Shown: positions 1-7,603, counted from the stretch's first letter. The stretch is 9,620 nt of DNA from Candidatus Falkowiibacteriota bacterium (GCA_030600505.1 JAUVLY010000024.1:1-9620); one strand, 5' to 3'. Numbers and translations: made by a program. Notes: generated by a model from the letters alone, not told the origin.

Positions 1-3000
1 AGTGATCATCAGCTCGGCCGTGACTCCGCCCATATTAATTGAACTATTGGTCGTGTACAAAATAACTTTTTTGGAAGTCGCGCTATTAGCTGTTTCCAGC
101 TCACTATAATCCGAGCTTGGAACAACATGAATAATATTAAAGGCCGGTTTGATAACCGAGTCGCCCGCGTCCAGATTATAAGCGTAATTACCGGACTGGC
201 TATTATTGCCCACCTTAGTGGAGATGGTTTGGGTAATTGCGCCGCTATTATAATTATTACCAATCACCCTAAACCAAGCCTTTTTAACATCCACTATCCC
301 GGATCCGCCGCCATTTTCCGGAAAATATACGTTAACCGTGCCGCTGGCGGTTGCCGTATCCTGGCCGTTGGTCATTACGCCAATCGGGAAACTAACGGTT
401 CTGGTTTTGATACCGGCTGATTTAGCCGCGATATAAGTTTCCGCTACTTCCCCGCCCATAAGATAATAGCTTGGCGCACCCGGCGAATCTGCATAATATT
501 CCAGGGTCTGCGCCGTATTAGCCGCAAACCCGGAAACATTGCCAAATACCAGCCGCGGCAGACTACTCTGATCCTCGCCATTACTGGCTTCATGGATGAA
601 GGTATCACTGTCAATATTCGTGCCTTCTATATTAACATTCAGGCTGATATCATTGGCAGCGTTGCCGTCATTAACCGCGTAAACCTGAAACCAGGAGGAA
701 AGCTGGGTAGAGACTTCCGGGATTTCCATATTATAATCAAACAGCGGACAATCCGTATCCTTAATACAGCTATCACTCTGGTTTGACAGGCGCGTGCCGC
801 TGTCACCGGACTCGGTAGATTCCAAAGGATAAATTACCGTGTTGGTAATATTTGTGGAATTATCATCATCAAAGGAATAAGTTACAACCAACATCGCCTT
901 GGCATTGGCGATCGAGGTAGTGGCCGCTCCGGTTTCAAACCGGTAACCGACCTGAGCCTCCATATTGTCTCCATCACCGGTATAAGCGGCTAGTTGTACT
1001 TCATCGGTAACATCCAGGAGTAGTCTTATCTGATTACTTTCGTTTTCACTATAAGCTAAGACCGTATTATCGTCTTTGAGGATCCGGCCCGAGCCGGAAA
1101 AAGCATCAGCCGTACATGGTTCTGAGCAAGTGTCAAAAGCCAGATTATAACCGAGATAAGCACTAGAATTATTATGATAGGCCTCAAATTGCGCTTCAAA
1201 CAAAATATAAGCGTTCCTAATCCCGACATTAGTTTCGGCTAATCTATAATTAAAACTGGAAAAAGTGTAATTAGTATCCGTATTCTCACCGGTCGTACCA
1301 TTGCCGGTGCTGTTGCCGGCTGTGAACATAACGCTTCTTGCCCGGGCATGGGGCGCGGTCTTGGTGTCAACCACGATCTCAGTAGCGCCGGTTTTGCGGC
1401 CGCTCAAATCATAAGCCCAGATATTAATTACGTACTTAGTATCCGGGGACAAGCCGATAATTGTAGTAGAGGTAGCGCTATAATAATTTTTATAATCCAA
1501 ATTAGCATCATTATGTTCAATGTCACTTACATCTACTTCAGCAAAACCGGCCTTATAGAATATTTTATAGTCCGCGAAATTTGTTTCAGTTGTTGATGAT
1601 CCAAAATTTAAGGTAATGCTATTGGCGGTAGTGGTTGCCAAGGTTAAATTGCCCGGAGCGGACGGGGACACGGTATCTACTTTAAAATTCGGCAAAGTAG
1701 AATTAAAACCGTTCCAATTAGTGCATTGCCCCGTATTAGTACAGGCCAGAACCTGCCATTTATAACCGGCTTCCGGTGTTGACCCCCGGTCCGGAATAGA
1801 GGCAATGTTAATTACCATCTCGGTCAGCTTGGTGTTGATATTCTCCTCATTGGCAAAAGAAAGAAAATCGCTTACGCTGCTTTGGTTATTATACTCAGTT
1901 TCAACCCATTCGGTGCTGCGAGCAATATTGGAAAGACGTATTTCATCCAAAATACCGTCCCATTCCTCATTATTATTATTAGGCACCCTATGCGACCCGA
2001 TCCTGAAATCATTAGTATTGGCGATTGTTTCTTCTGTGCCGCTCGCAACTATATTTCCATCCAGATATAATATTTTATCTGCCCCGACCCCGGCGCCAAT
2101 GGCCACAGCTACATAATGCCATTGGTTTAAATTTATACTTCCCCCGGCCAAAGCAGAACCGCCAATACTGGATTCCAGCTGATCGTTGCTGGCGACCCGA
2201 CTCAGCCAGGATTGGCCAGAGCCGCCCAAGTGCTGCAAAATAAATTGCCGCGTCGGATTTTCCGCTTCCAGATATACCCAGGCACTACCGGTCCAGCCGG
2301 TACTTGAATTAACGGTAATTGACGCATCCGTATCAATATAGTCATTCTCACCGTCAAAATCATCGGCTCCGTCAAACTGTCCGATAGCGTCCTGATCCAC
2401 CCCTCCGACTGTACTGGCGTCATTGGCATATTGGGTAGAGTCATAATGAGTGCCGCTGGTTTCATCCAAATGCTGGACCATAATATAATTATCATCCCAT
2501 ACGCCGGTAGTAGTGGACATGTCCTCGGTCACAGCGGAATTGCCATAATACAAATAAACAGTTTTATTGGTAGTGGAAGAAATATCGGTTTTAATCCACA
2601 AAACTATTTCACCGGTGGAAGAATCATAATACTCCCTTTCATAATTAAGAACCGTAACCGCGTCTGAATCGGTGATCACAATATCGGCGCCGGTGGAAGA
2701 ACCCATATGCCCGCCAGAAGCCGTATGAGCAAAGTCACTGTCCGTGGTAGTGGCTAACACAACGAAACCGGTGGTAGTGGTAGCCACTTGCGAAGCGCTA
2801 ATGGTTATTTTTTTGCGATAGTCCCAATCACCGTTATACCAGCTGGTGGTGCTGGCGGGAGCGATCCAAATCCTGTTGGTACAACCGCCATAAGTAGTAC
2901 CAATAGAGCAAGAACTAGCCGGCGCGCTGGTGGCGGTTGTAAAAGTGCCGTTTTCGTCCAAAAGCTCAAAATAAAAATCAAAATTAGTCGTACTGGCATT

Positions 3001-6000
3001 ACTATCACTTGCCGAAGCGGAAAAATTAACTTCCTCTTCATCGGTCCAGCCGCCGTTGCTAATAGCGGTAAAAATATCGCTCTTGTATTGTTCATTGGCA
3101 AGAACGGAAATAGACTCAGTGGTGGTAATTGTGATCTCAGTAGAGCTGGCTATTCTGCCATATTCGTCATACGCCCAAATATTAAATACATAGGCAGTTG
3201 AAGGCTGCAAACCCAATATGACAGTGGTATCGGCGTTATTATAATCTATATGTTCCAGATTCGCGTCATTGTGCTCAATGTCGTCTTCAGATACGCTTGA
3301 AGTCCCCTGTTTATAAAATATTTTGTATTCACTAAAATTAGCTTCCGTGGTCGGGGTGCCAAAACCAAGGGTAATGGTTGTGCCGGTTTTTTGCTCTTCG
3401 GTCAAAGGCCCGGGCGCAGTCGGAGTAGCTGTATCAATGCCGAAATTGGGCATCTCGGTATTAAAAAGCCGCCAGCCAGGAGTATAGCCATCCTCGTCAA
3501 AAGCGTTAACCTGCCATTTATAAGTAGTGTCAGAAAGGGTAATAATATCAACTGTAGCAGAGGCGATAGCACCGGTAGTGCTGGCCGAGACTGTCCATAT
3601 CTTACTGGCGCAACTGCCAAAAGCAATACCCGAAGAACAGGCACTCCCCGGCTCGGAAGTTGCCGTAGAAAAACTGCCAACATTGGTTAGTAGTTGAAAA
3701 TAAAAATACGCGCTTGCCGAACCCCGACCGCTATTGATGGAAGCTTTTAGCTTTACGTCTGGATCTTCCGACCAATCACCGTTAACGATCGAAGTATCAT
3801 CGCTTTCGGTTTGGTCATCGGCGGTTAATTCTATCGGGGATTTTATTTTCGCGCTAAATACGGTCATACTGACCTCGTCGGCGATCTGTGAATTACTAAT
3901 GATCTCGGTGGCGTCCAGGTCAATACTGTACCCACTGGAAGGAATAGAGATCTTAGTTATAATATTATTTAAACTCTCGTCCGTTGCGTCATGGGTGGTC
4001 TGGCTGACTATAGGCGACTGGACCCAGTTCCAGCTAGCCGGTGTGGTCACGCCATTAACCTGCAAACGGTTATTGGTGCCGGCTGACGCTGACGCCGCGT
4101 CATCAATAAAGGAAGCAAAGATCAACTGATCACCGGTAGCTATCGGCTGGTAATTACCGTTATTATTCAGGTTTCCGACCTCGGTCCAGGTTGGCGTCGC
4201 GGACAAAGCCGTATTGATATCAGCGTAATAAGTTTTATGGCTTTCAAAAGCGTCTAAATTAAGGGCAAAAATTCGGCTTTTAACATGGTCATTCTCTTGT
4301 CCCGCGCTAGAATCGTCTCTGGTGCGAATGCTGAACTGGGTGCTGACTGCCACGTTATCAAAAGGACGATAAAGTACGTAAGACAACAACTCAGCCGTAT
4401 TTTCCCCTTCCATACTATAACCCATATAAGAAGCCGAACCGTTATAAATTTCTCCTTGATAATTTTTACCACTACTATCTATCTGGACTTCTTCCATGCC
4501 CATAATCAGCCAGTCTTTAGTACTGTCAGCATCACTTAAGGTAATATTGGCCCGGGCTGTCATACTGGTAGTATGCTCGACTTGCGTAACATTGGAAGCG
4601 TATTCCCAGTCAGTGGTCTCCAAGTCGCTTAGATTGATCGCCAAAATTTGCGCGTTTAAGGCGTAAGAAGCCCCAGAATTAGTACGATAGCGCAAACTAA
4701 TATCATTTGGCGTAGCCGGCTGGTCATAAACATCAAACCAGGAAATCGGAAAAGCGTCATAGTTGTCACCCGGGCCTTCCACCAGGCCGGTGTACTGGGT
4801 AGAAGTACCGTAAACGATCTCAAAATCAGTATTAACACCGGTAGCACTGCCGGCAAATCCGCTTGTTACATAAACCAAGTATTTATCCCCGCCGGTAAAT
4901 TCGCTAGAAGAGGCTATTACCGCGGTAGTCCAATTAACAGTATCAGTTGTGCCGCTATCAACCCCAATGCTCTCCTCCAGCACCACTCCTATATCCGCGT
5001 CTGAGGCGATCTGCCATTGCCTTGCCTCTTCAAAAACCGCCTGGCCTGCTTGCCCGCCTCTTTGGAGGGAACGAGTGTTAGTGAGTTGGGCTGGACCCAA
5101 TAAATAAAATTCCGGCGACACATTGGGCGCGTCAAAGGTGTAGCGCAAATGATAAGTTTTTCCTTTTTGCCAATCCACTTCCCAGCTTATCTCATTCGTA
5201 TCTCCCACTTCTTCTATTCGCGCTCCCCGGCTGTACATTATCTTAAATGAGGCTGGGGTAAATTCTTTGAATTCGCCCTGAAAATCAATATTAGATCTAA
5301 TAATAAAGTCCATGCCATAACCGGCCCAAGGATAGATCCGAGTCGGGCCCACGCGCTCGACCTCAAAAGGCAACTCATCTCTTACTTCAAAACTGTCAAC
5401 AATTTCCCTGACGCCATTAGCGGTCTGGGCGGTTAAGGTCATTTGATATATCCCGGGCGTTGCGACCTTATAATAAGCGTAATAATCCGGCGAATCAATT
5501 ACATTGTTCGGGCCGCATTCCGGATTCTCCTGAATGCCGCCGTTAAAGGTAGAAAGGTAAGTTATGTGTCCGCTAGGGTCCTTTATTCCCAGATTCAAAT
5601 ACTCAACCTGGCAAAGCGTATTACCATTGTCATCAAGCACGGCCATCTGCAAATAAGCGGTTTCATGGGGTAAATAAATTGATTTATTGATATTAACAGC
5701 CAGCACGCCCCAGGTAAAATCCTGGCTAAAAGCATAGCGCTCTGTGCCGTCTTGAACAAGGACCAAAAGCGTATTTTTCCCGGGCCTGATCTGGCGCGGT
5801 AACTCATCAAATTTAATTTCAAATTCACCGTTTTCTAAATAATCTATTTGCGGCTCAAAGGTTTCGCCGCTGGCAAGCCGGGCCGTTATGCCAAGAAACT
5901 GATATTCATCCCTAAAGGATTGGATAATACCGGTTAATATTTTCTTTAAAAAATTCTCTTTTTTACTAATGCGGAAATTAAAAGCCGGCATTTCGCCGGA

Positions 6001-7281
6001 CTTAAATTCGAGCTTATTGGATATTAATTTAAGCTCATATTTTTTATTGTCTTTGCCCTCTTCTTCCACTGCCAATCCTTTATTCTCAGAATCAAAAAAA
6101 TCCCCCTCTTCCCCGCTTATGTACTCTGTTTCCATCGTCGGATCATTATAATCCACTTCCAGCCAGATCGCGTCCAGAAAAATCTCCAGTGCTTGATCCT
6201 CAGTGTCACTTACCAGATCATCATTTAAATAACTAATCCTTACTTGCAAATCATCCAGGTCTGCCCAACTGATATTGTCACTTAGATTATATAGTAAATA
6301 ACCGTCATTTAGCTGATTGGATATTTTCTTGTCCAGACTAAGCTCCTCCAGAGTATACCACTCACCATTTATTCTATATTCAAGTAAAAGATAATCATTT
6401 GCGTATTCGCTAAAAGCCGCTAAAGACAAACGTAAATTTATCTGTGCCAGGCTGTTTTCTTCGTATCCAAGCGGTACGCTAAAGTCGGAGAATACTATAT
6501 TTTGGTTTAAAAGCGTGTATTGAATCTCCGACTCAAGCGGTTCAGCACTATCATCTTGAGCGCGGGCAAGCTTGAAATTGAATAAATCCAATTGTTTAGC
6601 TGTACTAATAAGGCTGTCCAGACCTTGGCGTAGCTTATCAAATATAGATAATTCATCACTTTCAACGACTGGCTCGCCTGTTTCCTCCTCGGTCTTTTCT
6701 TCTTCCTCAGACGTTATAAATAACGTCTCTACGTCTTCTTCAATTGTTTCTTCAGCTGGTTCATCAGAAAACGTTTCTTCGGTCTCTTCTTCTTCAATTA
6801 TTAATTCTTCATTTTTAATTTTTAATTCACCGTCTTCAGTATCATCAGCTTCTGTACTATCAACCGGCTCATCAGGCACATCCACTGTGCCCCCACCCTC
6901 TGTGCCCCCACCTTCTGTACCCAGAACTTCTATGTCAACCTCATTGTCACTACTGCCCTCGTCACTGTCAGGCGGTTCGGCCAGGTACTTAGCAAGCGAG
7001 CTGGAGGACATTATATAGGCCGCATTATCAATTCTAAATTCATCATATTCGGCACTAGCTGACAAGTCCTGATAAAACGATTTGTCAACATTCTCCCAGA
7101 CCAGGCCATTATCAATCTGCTCAACCGCAAAAGAGCCGGGGAAGATATTAACGCGGTTGTTAAAAGCTTTTACAAAATAAAAACGACCACCGGAATACCC
7201 GAACATGGCCGTTAAGACAATAAATAATATTGCCAAACGTATTACTTTATTTTTGTATAAACTTTTAATCTTCTTTAGCAT
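1..7281 (-). CDS. Giant surface-exposed multidomain beta-sandwich protein with FN3, DUF2341 and LamG domains (3' end outside window)
   Basis: The frame reads 2,427 codons without a stop. An in-frame TAA just upstream makes ATG 7281 the first possible start; no clear Shine-Dalgarno is visible. Seen in order: basic N-terminus and hydrophobic segment (about 13-31; signal or anchor); Asp/Glu-rich spacer (about 102-210); a beta-rich domain (about 245-375); an Ig-like stretch; a domain resembling the MG2 module of alpha-2-macroglobulins (about 524-635, motif NKSIYLPHETAYLQ); the motif ARQWQIASD (about 753-761); two weakly similar beta modules (about 762-1080); module plus fibronectin III (1160-1389); the same pair again with DUF2341-LamG inserted (1402-1975); and more beta-sandwich sequence. 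All 12 cysteines I count come in nearby pairs. Known: LamG and FN3 domains bind glycans or proteins or act as spacers, and such proteins are common in CPR bacteria. Inferred: an extracellular adhesin or attachment protein. No catalytic site is recognised. Confidence 0.93.
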   Translation of the reverse strand, partial: MLKKIKSLYKNKVIRLAILFIVLTAMFGYSGGRFYFVKAFNNRVNIFPGSFAVEQIDNGLVWENVDKSFYQDLSASAEYDEFRIDNAAYIMSSSSLAKYLAEPPDSDEGSSDNEVDIEVLGTEGGGTEGGGTVDVPDEPVDSTEADDTEDGELKIKNEELIIEEEETEETFSDEPAEETIEEDVETLFITSEEEEKTEEETGEPVVESDELSIFDKLRQGLDSLISTAKQLDLFNFKLARAQDDSAEPLESEIQYTLLNQNIVFSDFSVPLGYEENSLAQINLRLSLAAFSEYANDYLLLEYRINGEWYTLEELSLDKKISNQLNDGYLLYNLSDNISWADLDDLQVRISYLNDDLVSDTEDQALEIFLDAIWLEVDYNDPTMETEYISGEEGDFFDSENKGLAVEEEGKDNKKYELKLISNKLEFKSGEMPAFNFRISKKENFLKKILTGIIQSFRDEYQFLGITARLASGETFEPQIDYLENGEFEIKFDELPRQIRPGKNTLLVLVQDGTERYAFSQDFTWGVLAVNINKSIYLPHETAYLQMAVLDDNGNTLCQVEYLNLGIKDPSGHITYLSTFNGGIQENPECGPNNVIDSPDYYAYYKVATPGIYQMTLTAQTANGVREIVDSFEVRDELPFEVERVGPTRIYPWAGYGMDFIIRSNIDFQGEFKEFTPASFKIMYSRGARIEEVGDTNEISWEVDWQKGKTYHLRYTFDAPNVSPEFYLLGPAQLTNTRSLQRGGQAGQAVFEEARQWQIASDADIGVVLEESIGVDSGTTDTVNWTTAVIASSSEFTGGDKYLVYVTSGFAGSATGVNTDFEIVYGTSTQYTGLVEGPGDNYDAFPISWFDVYDQPATPNDISLRYRTNSGASYALNAQILAINLSDLETTDWEYASNVTQVEHTTSMTARANITLSDADSTKDWLIMGMEEVQIDSSGKNYQGEIYNGSASYMGYSMEGENTAELLSYVLYRPFDNVAVSTQFSIRTRDDSSAGQENDHVKSRIFALNLDAFESHKTYYADINTALSATPTWTEVGNLNNNGNYQPIATGDQLIFASFIDDAASASAGTNNRLQVNGVTTPASWNWVQSPIVSQTTHDATDESLNNIITKISIPSSGYSIDLDATEIISNSQIADEVSMTVFSAKIKSPIELTADDQTESDDTSIVNGDWSEDPDVKLKASINSGRGSASAYFYFQLLTNVGSFSTATSEPGSACSSGIAFGSCASKIWTVSASTTGAIASATVDIITLSDTTYKWQVNAFDEDGYTPGWRLFNTEMPNFGIDTATPTAPGPLTEEQKTGTTITLGFGTPTTEANFSEYKIFYKQGTSSVSEDDIEHNDANLEHIDYNNADTTVILGLQPSTAYVFNIWAYDEYGRIASSTEITITTTESISVLANEQYKSDIFTAISNGGWTDEEEVNFSASASDSNASTTNFDFYFELLDENGTFTTATSAPASSCSIGTTYGGCTNRIWIAPASTTSWYNGDWDYRKKITISASQVATTTTGFVVLATTTDSDFAHTASGGHMGSSTGADIVITDSDAVTVLNYEREYYDSSTGEIVLWIKTDISSTTNKTVYLYYGNSAVTEDMSTTTGVWDDNYIMVQHLDETSGTHYDSTQYANDASTVGGVDQDAIGQFDGADDFDGENDYIDTDASITVNSSTGWTGSAWVYLEAENPTRQFILQHLGGSGQSWLSRVASNDQLESSIGGSALAGGSINLNQWHYVAVAIGAGVGADKILYLDGNIVASGTEETIANTNDFRIGSHRVPNNNNEEWDGILDEIRLSNIARSTEWVETEYNNQSSVSDFLSFANEENINTKLTEMVINIASIPDRGSTPEAGYKWQVLACTNTGQCTNWNGFNSTLPNFKVDTVSPSAPGNLTLATTTANSITLNFGSSTTETNFADYKIFYKAGFAEVDVSDIEHNDANLDYKNYYSATSTTIIGLSPDTKYVINIWAYDLSGRKTGATEIVVDTKTAPHARARSVMFTAGNSTGNGTTGENTDTNYTFSSFNYRLAETNVGIRNAYILFEAQFEAYHNNSSAYLGYNLAFDTCSEPCTADAFSGSGRILKDDNTVLAYSENESNQIRLLLDVTDEVQLAAYTGDGDNMEAQVGYRFETGAATTSIANAKAMLVVTYSFDDDNSTNITNTVIYPLESTESGDSGTRLSNQSDSCIKDTDCPLFDYNMEIPEVSTQLSSWFQVYAVNDGNAANDISLNVNIEGTNIDSDTFIHEASNGEDQSSLPRLVFGNVSGFAANTAQTLEYYADSPGAPSYYLMGGEVAETYIAAKSAGIKTRTVSFPIGVMTNGQDTATASGTVNVYFPENGGGSGIVDVKKAWFRVIGNNYNSGAITQTISTKVGNNSQSGNYAYNLDAGDSVIKPAFNIIHVVPSSDYSELETANSATSKKVILYTTNSSINMGGVTAELMIT
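1357..3078 (-). other. Repeat unit 2 of the giant protein, interrupted by a DUF2341-LamG cassette
   Basis: Residues about 1402-1975. Landmarks match unit 1: NGGW (W1412), C-x8-C, RIW (W1472), YKWQV (W1842), SPSAPG and NIWAYD (W1955). YKW to NIW is 113 residues in both units. RIW to YKW is 370 residues here against 27 in unit 1; the difference is the inserted cassette. Confidence 0.85.
1846..2841 (-). other. DUF2341 plus LamG (concanavalin A-like) cassette within the giant protein
   Basis: Residues about 1481-1812. It opens with WYNGDWDYRKKITI, the usual start of DUF2341, which runs to about 1590 (VYLYYGN near its end). A LamG-type domain follows (about 1600-1800) with the landmarks FDGENDYI, NQWHYVAV, LYLDGN, and WDGILDEIRLSNIARS then TEYNNQ. 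Known: this pairing is common in secreted bacterial proteins, and LamG folds often bind carbohydrate. The ligand cannot be told from sequence. Confidence 0.88.
3115..3804 (-). other. Repeat unit 1 of the giant protein: beta module plus fibronectin III domain
   Basis: Residues about 1160-1389. Landmarks: NGDW (W1170), a C-x8-C loop before KIW (W1229), YKWQV (W1256), then an FN3-like domain starting TPTAPG (about 1287) and ending after NIWAYD (W1369). The same landmarks recur in the next unit, so this is an internal duplication. Confidence 0.85.
6648..6978 (-). other. Acidic low-complexity spacer of the giant protein
   Basis: Residues about 102-211 are dominated by Glu and Asp with Thr, Ser and Gly and lack hydrophobic domain patterning. 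They contain a duplicated EGGGT unit. The stretch lies between the membrane segment and the first folded module, as expected of an extended, negatively charged stalk. The opposite strand gives a false Ser-rich open frame here. Confidence 0.8.
6886..6930 (-). repeat. Three tandem 15-bp units in the acidic spacer
   Basis: On the plus strand the unit TGTGCCCCCACCCTC (6886-6900) is followed by a copy with one change (6901-6915) and a more diverged one (6916-6930). Being a multiple of three, it keeps the frame and encodes EGGGT twice, then a degraded version. It looks like slippage-type expansion in a spacer. Confidence 0.8.
7189..7245 (-). other. Hydrophobic signal/anchor segment of the giant protein
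   Basis: Residues 13-31 form a hydrophobic stretch (core IRLAILFIVLTAMFGY) after an N-terminus with five lysines in the first 12 residues, so the rest should lie outside the membrane. A clear AxA cleavage site is not evident; VKA at 37-39 is a weak candidate. It may therefore be an uncleaved anchor. Confidence 0.75.
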
Positions 7282-7333
7282 GGGGAAGCCAAAAAATTAT
7301 TACCTTAATAAATAAAGGTTTTTTTATCTAATG

Positions 7334-7379
7334 TTGGCTACAAAAAGCCAAAAATCCACTAACAAATATTAGTGTGGAT
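7334..7379 (-). promoter_or_regulatory. Two adjacent hairpins in the 5' leader of the giant gene
   Basis: TTGGCT (7334-7339) pairs with AGCCAA (7346-7351) across a 6-nt loop. CACTAA (7357-7362) pairs with TTAGTG (7369-7374) across another 6-nt loop, and flanking ATCC/GGAT can extend it past a bulge. Both lie between the predicted transcription start and the ATG. Their effect on translation or stability is unknown. Confidence 0.5.
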
Positions 7380-7399
7380 AAATACAGTTTATTGACTAT

Positions 7400-7429
7400 A
7401 TTATAACATTTTAGACCGGCATATTTCAA
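7400..7429 (-). promoter_or_regulatory. Sigma70-like promoter of the giant gene
   Basis: On the minus strand TTGAAA (7429-7424) and a perfect TATAAT (7405-7400) are 18 bases apart. Transcription would begin near 7393, leaving a leader of about 110 nt before ATG 7281. It is the only good match found between the REP-like element and the gene. Confidence 0.65.
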
Positions 7430-7440
7430 GTCTTGTCTCG

Positions 7441-7529
7441 CCCTCTTCACCCCTCTCCCCCCAGCCCCCTCTCCACCTCTCCCCCGACCCCTCTCCTAGA
7501 CAGGAGAGGGGAGATTTAAGGAGAGGGGG
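7441..7529. repeat. REP-like C/G-rich inverted-repeat element
   Basis: CCCCTCTCC occurs directly at 7450-7458, 7466-7474 and 7488-7496, and inverted (GGAGAGGGG) at 7503-7511 and 7520-7528. The inner arms form a perfect 10-bp stem (7488-7497 with 7502-7511) with loop AGAC. Outer arms 7465-7474 and 7520-7529 form a second perfect 10-bp stem. Known: similar extragenic palindromes recur in many genomes, some linked to RAYT transposases. None is visible here, so that link is untested. Confidence 0.7.
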
Positions 7530-7549
7530 TGATTAAGGAGATTGTTTTA

Positions 7550-7558
7550 TGCTATAAT
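7550..7558 (+). promoter_or_regulatory. Extended -10 promoter of the AbrB-like operon
   Basis: TGCTATAAT is a perfect TGn-TATAAT extended -10. No good -35 lies 16-18 bases upstream, which fits the extended -10 class. Transcription would start near 7565, inside the first palindrome, leaving a leader of about 40 nt without a clear Shine-Dalgarno. Confidence 0.65.
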
Positions 7559-7561
7559 AAG

Positions 7562-7597
7562 AAATAGCTATTTAAATAGCTATTTAAATAGGCATTT
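7562..7597 (+). promoter_or_regulatory. Three tandem 12-bp palindrome-like units, putative operator
   Basis: AAATAGCTATTT, a perfect palindrome, occurs at 7562-7573 and 7574-7585. A third copy with two central changes (AAATAGGCATTT) is at 7586-7597, then AAATTT and the ATG. The units cover the predicted start site and end six bases before the AbrB-like gene. Binding by that protein is the natural inference but is not shown. Confidence 0.65.
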
Positions 7598-7603
7598 AAA
7601 TTT

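Larger units (their letters stand above)
7282..7603. other. Divergent intergenic region between the giant gene and the AbrB-like gene
   Basis: No credible reading frame lies in these 322 bases. From left to right they hold the AT-rich leader of the giant gene with two small hairpins, its promoter, a C/G-rich inverted-repeat element, and the extended -10 promoter plus palindromes of the AbrB-like operon. The sharp swing from AT-rich to C-rich and back is striking. Confidence 0.8.

Noticed and set aside
2788..3201. Plus-strand frame of 137 residues and minus-strand frame of 98 residues in other phases
   Set aside because: Both overlap the FN3/DUF2341 part of the giant gene, whose own frame gives clear domains.
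3734..4129. Plus-strand open frame of 131 residues
   Set aside because: Antisense to the continuous giant minus-strand frame, with no recognisable motif.
6572..7018. Plus-strand open frame of 148 residues, very Ser-rich
   Set aside because: It is the antisense shadow of the acidic Glu/Asp spacer of the giant gene (Glu and Asp codons read as Ser, Phe and Val on the other strand); no start signals or domain.
7302..7325. ACCTT/AAGGT hairpin followed by a T-run on the plus strand
   Set aside because: The stem is only 5 bp of mostly A/T pairs and no plus-strand gene lies upstream, so a terminator is not supported.
7450..7529. CRISPR-like array from the repeated CCCCTCTCC
   Set aside because: The repeats are only 9 bp, occur in both orientations and lack regular unique spacers; an inverted-repeat element explains them better.
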